DNA from: Holosporales bacterium
Lineage (GTDB): Bacteria; Pseudomonadota; Alphaproteobacteria; Paracaedibacterales; UBA11393
Direction of reading: 5' to 3'
Length of the DNA stretch: 7,308 nucleotides
NCBI GenBank assembly: GCA_003542655.1
Contig: DPKF01000017.1
Location: 1-7,308 of the forward strand
Position 1 is the stretch's first letter. The number at the start of each line of letters is the position of its first letter. The notes beneath the pieces were generated by a model. The model ran no database searches, had not been told where the DNA came from, and saw only the letters and a list, made by a program, of their open reading frames with translations. Both the position numbers and the translations under genes were made by a program. This document shows positions 4,896-7,308 of the stretch, one piece after another.

Positions 4896-7190
4896 TCAGA
4901 TTTTAAAGTGTGGCTTTAAAATTTGATGATACTGCATAAGCTTGTTATAAATTTTTGGAAAAACGGTTGTTTGGTAAAAGTCTTCTAGCTTATTCTTGTC
5001 TGCGGAAGGCGCCATTAAAATATTCATTGCTTCAATGACGTTAGACACGGTATATATATGAAATTGCTTAGCATCAATAGCGCGCTGAATTGCTGGTCGT
5101 AATGTTAAATTATTCACATTAGCTTTCGGCACAATGACACCTTGAGAGCCTGTAAGGCCGGTTTCAACGCAAACCCTATAATATCCCTCTATTTTAATGT
5201 GAACACTGCCAACAGCTTGCGCTTCACCAAACTGATTCATCGACCCGGTTATGGCAATTTCTTGCCGAATTGGCTGTTTTGCAAGGGACGATAAAATGAC
5301 AATAAGCTCTGCCATAGAGGCGCTATCGCCATCGACCCCTCCGTAAGATTGTTCAAAAGTTAATGAGGCACCACAACATAAGGGGAAATCTTGCGCGAAG
5401 GTTCCTTTTAAATACCCTTCTAAAATTAAGGCACTTTTTTGTTGAAGGGGACCAGCCATCTCCGTTTGATGTTCAATATTAATAACGCCGTCTGTTCCGG
5501 CATACGTCTGTGCCGATATTTTTGATGGCACACCAAAATCTTCATCACCAACGCTCAGTATCGTTAACGCATTAATTTGCCCTACGCGCTCATGTTTTGT
5601 ATCAATCATGACAATGCCATTTTTAATTTCACGTATTGTTTGATCTTCTATGCGACATTGTCGTTGATGACGCGCGTCTAAAACTTTTTGTATTGTTTCT
5701 TTATCAAGGGATAAATGATTTTCTCTAAAAGCTACAGCTTCCTCAATAAGCTGCACAAGGCCTTCAAAGTGTGCCGTAAGGCGATTTTGATGATGTGTTT
5801 CGCGTGATGCTCTATTAATTAAGTATGTTAGCGCTGTTTTTGTAATACCTTTTTTAAAAAAATGATGCGCAAAAGTTGTTAGCAATTTTTGGTATGCCTG
5901 AATATTAGAAGCCGTTGCCGACATATCTGGATCAATCTCTGCTTTTACATGAAAATAGGCAAAAAAATCAGGATCACTTTGTATAATTTGATAATACAAA
6001 TTGGGGGATGTTACTAAAAATACTTGTACTTTTAAAGGAATAGCTATGGGTTGCGGCCTGTCTAATAAGGGCGGTGAATTATCCCGGTATTTTTCATGAA
6101 TATGAATTTCTTTATCACGTAAGGCAATTTTAAAATCTTCCCAGAGTTCCGGATTCTTTAAAATATCTTCTGCACGAATAATTAAATACCCACCATTTGC
6201 TTTATGTAGCGCACCTGCTTTCATCATTGTAAAATTTGTTTCTAACCCTTGATTGGCCGTATTGGCGTATTCAATAGATCCAAATAGTGTATCAAAATCA
6301 GGATTTGCTTCTAAATGCACCACAGGGTGCTTCGTTTGCGCATTGTCTACAAACAAATTTACAGCGTAGCGCTGCAATGTTTCCTGATCATTTTGTGTTT
6401 GTATGGCACTATCAACATCAAAAAACAAATCAATATTTCCTAAAATATCCACCAATAAATCATCTAGCCAACTCCCTAAATATTGAAGGTATAATTTTTT
6501 AAATTCTTTCCAAATGGGGGTAATATTTTTTTTAATGACTTTCTTTTTAAAGGCACTAATTTTTCGGTTTGCTTTTTGCGTCGACAGGCTGGCATTTAAA
6601 GATGTCTTAGCTAAACTTTCACGAATAGCTTTTAAATCTTTTTCTGAAAAATGCTCGGCATCTTCATTATGTTCAACGTTAATATCTTCCGTTGTCTGCT
6701 GTAAATGAAATCCCTTTTTATCAGCAAAATCTGCAAGAGCTTTAAATTCTTTATCTATATTATACTGCACTTGTGTTGCGATATCTTCAACAATTTTAAT
6801 ATAGGCACCTGAATGAACAGTTTTATTAATAATCATTTTTACATTGTAAATAAATTCTTTAAGTGCTTTTGAAAGCAACGCACCCTCTCCAGCTGGAAGA
6901 GCAAAGGGTATGGGCGCATTTTCTTTTTTAAAATTTTTAAGATATATCCAATCATCAGGGGCTGGCATTTTTTCGGCATGCGATTTTAAGTAAGATCGTG
7001 TAGAGGTAATCCGACCCGATTTAGCTTCCCCAATAATAAGGGTGTGATAATGAAATTGGCGCATTTGTAAAGCAAAATCAATGGCCTGCTTTGCCCGTTT
7101 ATGTGAGCTTAGATCAAAAAATACACGATGCGCTAAACCAATGTCTGAATAAATGCCTTTTATATGTTCCTCTTTATGGTTTTCTAACAT
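4896..7190 (-). CDS. Lon-like protease, AAA_32 type (LonB/LonC/YcbZ group), degenerate ATPase motifs
   Basis: This 764-residue protein belongs to the Lon-like family with an AAA_32 ATPase region and a C-terminal Lon protease domain. It is a predicted cytosolic endopeptidase; no membrane segment is evident. The N-terminal part (about 15-100) resembles the family's P-loop region, a charged helical insert follows (about 105-250), and the core resumes at Y-A-V-N-L-F-V-D-N. The family block A-G-A-L-H-K-A-N-G-G-Y-L lies at 325-336. The protease domain (about 525-725) has F-E-Q-S-Y-G-G-V-D-G-D-S-A-S with catalytic S623, and K666 in K-I-E-G. The dyad spacing of 43 equals that of the Lon in this window, so proteolysis looks intact. 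The ATPase motifs are not: Walker A reads G-E-A-K-S-G-R-I (54-61), with Lys for the family Gly and Ile for the Mg-binding Ser/Thr, and the acidic Walker B position is R339. No in-frame start precedes ATG 7188-7190 before a stop, though its Shine-Dalgarno is weak. Confidence 0.93.
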   Translation of the reverse strand: MLENHKEEHIKGIYSDIGLAHRVFFDLSSHKRAKQAIDFALQMRQFHYHTLIIGEAKSGRITSTRSYLKSHAEKMPAPDDWIYLKNFKKENAPIPFALPAGEGALLSKALKEFIYNVKMIINKTVHSGAYIKIVEDIATQVQYNIDKEFKALADFADKKGFHLQQTTEDINVEHNEDAEHFSEKDLKAIRESLAKTSLNASLSTQKANRKISAFKKKVIKKNITPIWKEFKKLYLQYLGSWLDDLLVDILGNIDLFFDVDSAIQTQNDQETLQRYAVNLFVDNAQTKHPVVHLEANPDFDTLFGSIEYANTANQGLETNFTMMKAGALHKANGGYLIIRAEDILKNPELWEDFKIALRDKEIHIHEKYRDNSPPLLDRPQPIAIPLKVQVFLVTSPNLYYQIIQSDPDFFAYFHVKAEIDPDMSATASNIQAYQKLLTTFAHHFFKKGITKTALTYLINRASRETHHQNRLTAHFEGLVQLIEEAVAFRENHLSLDKETIQKVLDARHQRQCRIEDQTIREIKNGIVMIDTKHERVGQINALTILSVGDEDFGVPSKISAQTYAGTDGVINIEHQTEMAGPLQQKSALILEGYLKGTFAQDFPLCCGASLTFEQSYGGVDGDSASMAELIVILSSLAKQPIRQEIAITGSMNQFGEAQAVGSVHIKIEGYYRVCVETGLTGSQGVIVPKANVNNLTLRPAIQRAIDAKQFHIYTVSNVIEAMNILMAPSADKNKLEDFYQTTVFPKIYNKLMQYHQILKPHFKI

Positions 7191-7225
7191 TTTATATAAT
7201 CTAACAACCGCTCTACCTTTAGCAT

Positions 7226-7253
7226 ATATTAAGGATAGTTAACGTTATGTAAA
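7226..7253 (-). promoter_or_regulatory. candidate promoter of the Lon-like protease gene
   Basis: On the minus strand TTTACA (7248-7253) is followed by a 16-nt spacer and TAATAT (7226-7231), giving a leader of roughly 30 nt before the ATG at 7190. Inside the spacer is the exact palindrome TAACGTTA (7240-7247), overlapping GTTAAC (7238-7243), which could be a small operator. Each hexamer departs from consensus and no further support is visible. The remaining bases to 7308 show no gene. Confidence 0.35.
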
Positions 7254-7308
7254 TGCCATAAAAAAAATAGAATTTTTAGACACTTTTTGTGTTTTGGATA
7301 GGGCTGTT

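Noticed and set aside
6287..6708. Two plus-strand open frames (6287-6502 and 6514-6708) within the Lon-like gene
   Set aside because: Both are antisense to a long gene with clear family motifs; the hydrophobic stretches come from antisense reading of Lys/Glu/Phe-rich helical coding sequence.

Overview
The window is strongly A+T-rich, densely coded bacterial DNA. Several proteins point to an alphaproteobacterium: the Lon sequence, a TatB-like protein opening with the alphaproteobacterial pattern W-S-E-L ... L-G-P-K-D-L, an alphaproteobacterial-looking DNA polymerase III chi subunit, and an ABC exporter of the kind common in that class. The base composition, the shortened TatB and a small orphan secreted protein would suit a reduced, host-associated lineage such as Holosporales, but this placement is inference. 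I see no tRNA, rRNA, CRISPR array, insertion sequence or phage gene.

Layout from left to right. (1) Positions 1-998, minus strand: the membrane half of a type I ABC exporter. It is open through the left edge, so its ATPase half lies outside. (2) Positions 999-1259: a divergent intergenic region with a candidate lon promoter that can be read as sigma-32-like or as sigma-70-like. (3) Positions 1260-4345, plus strand: a three-gene run of lon (complete, catalytically intact), a short tatB-like gene 11 bp downstream, and holC, whose ATG directly follows the tatB stop. (4) Positions 4349-4385: a strong hairpin with an A-run on one side and a T-run on the other, serving as a bidirectional terminator between convergent units. 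(5) Positions 4405-4653, minus strand: an 82-residue secreted, acidic, proline/threonine-rich protein of unknown function, with a good ribosome binding site and a candidate promoter. (6) Positions 4654-4895: A+T-rich spacer. (7) Positions 4896-7190, minus strand: a 764-residue Lon-like protease of the AAA_32/LonB-LonC-YcbZ type. It has an intact Ser-Lys dyad but degraded Walker motifs. (8) Positions 7191-7308: its upstream region with a candidate promoter.

The main theme is protein quality control and export. A canonical ATP-dependent Lon and a divergent Lon-like protease lie 1.2 kb apart on opposite strands. A Tat translocase component and a replisome clamp-loader accessory subunit are co-transcribed with lon, probably an operon of convenience. 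Nothing here is clearly a new system. The items most worth a second look are the Lon-like protein with the broken nucleotide-binding motifs, the small secreted orphan, and the short TatB separated from tatA and tatC.
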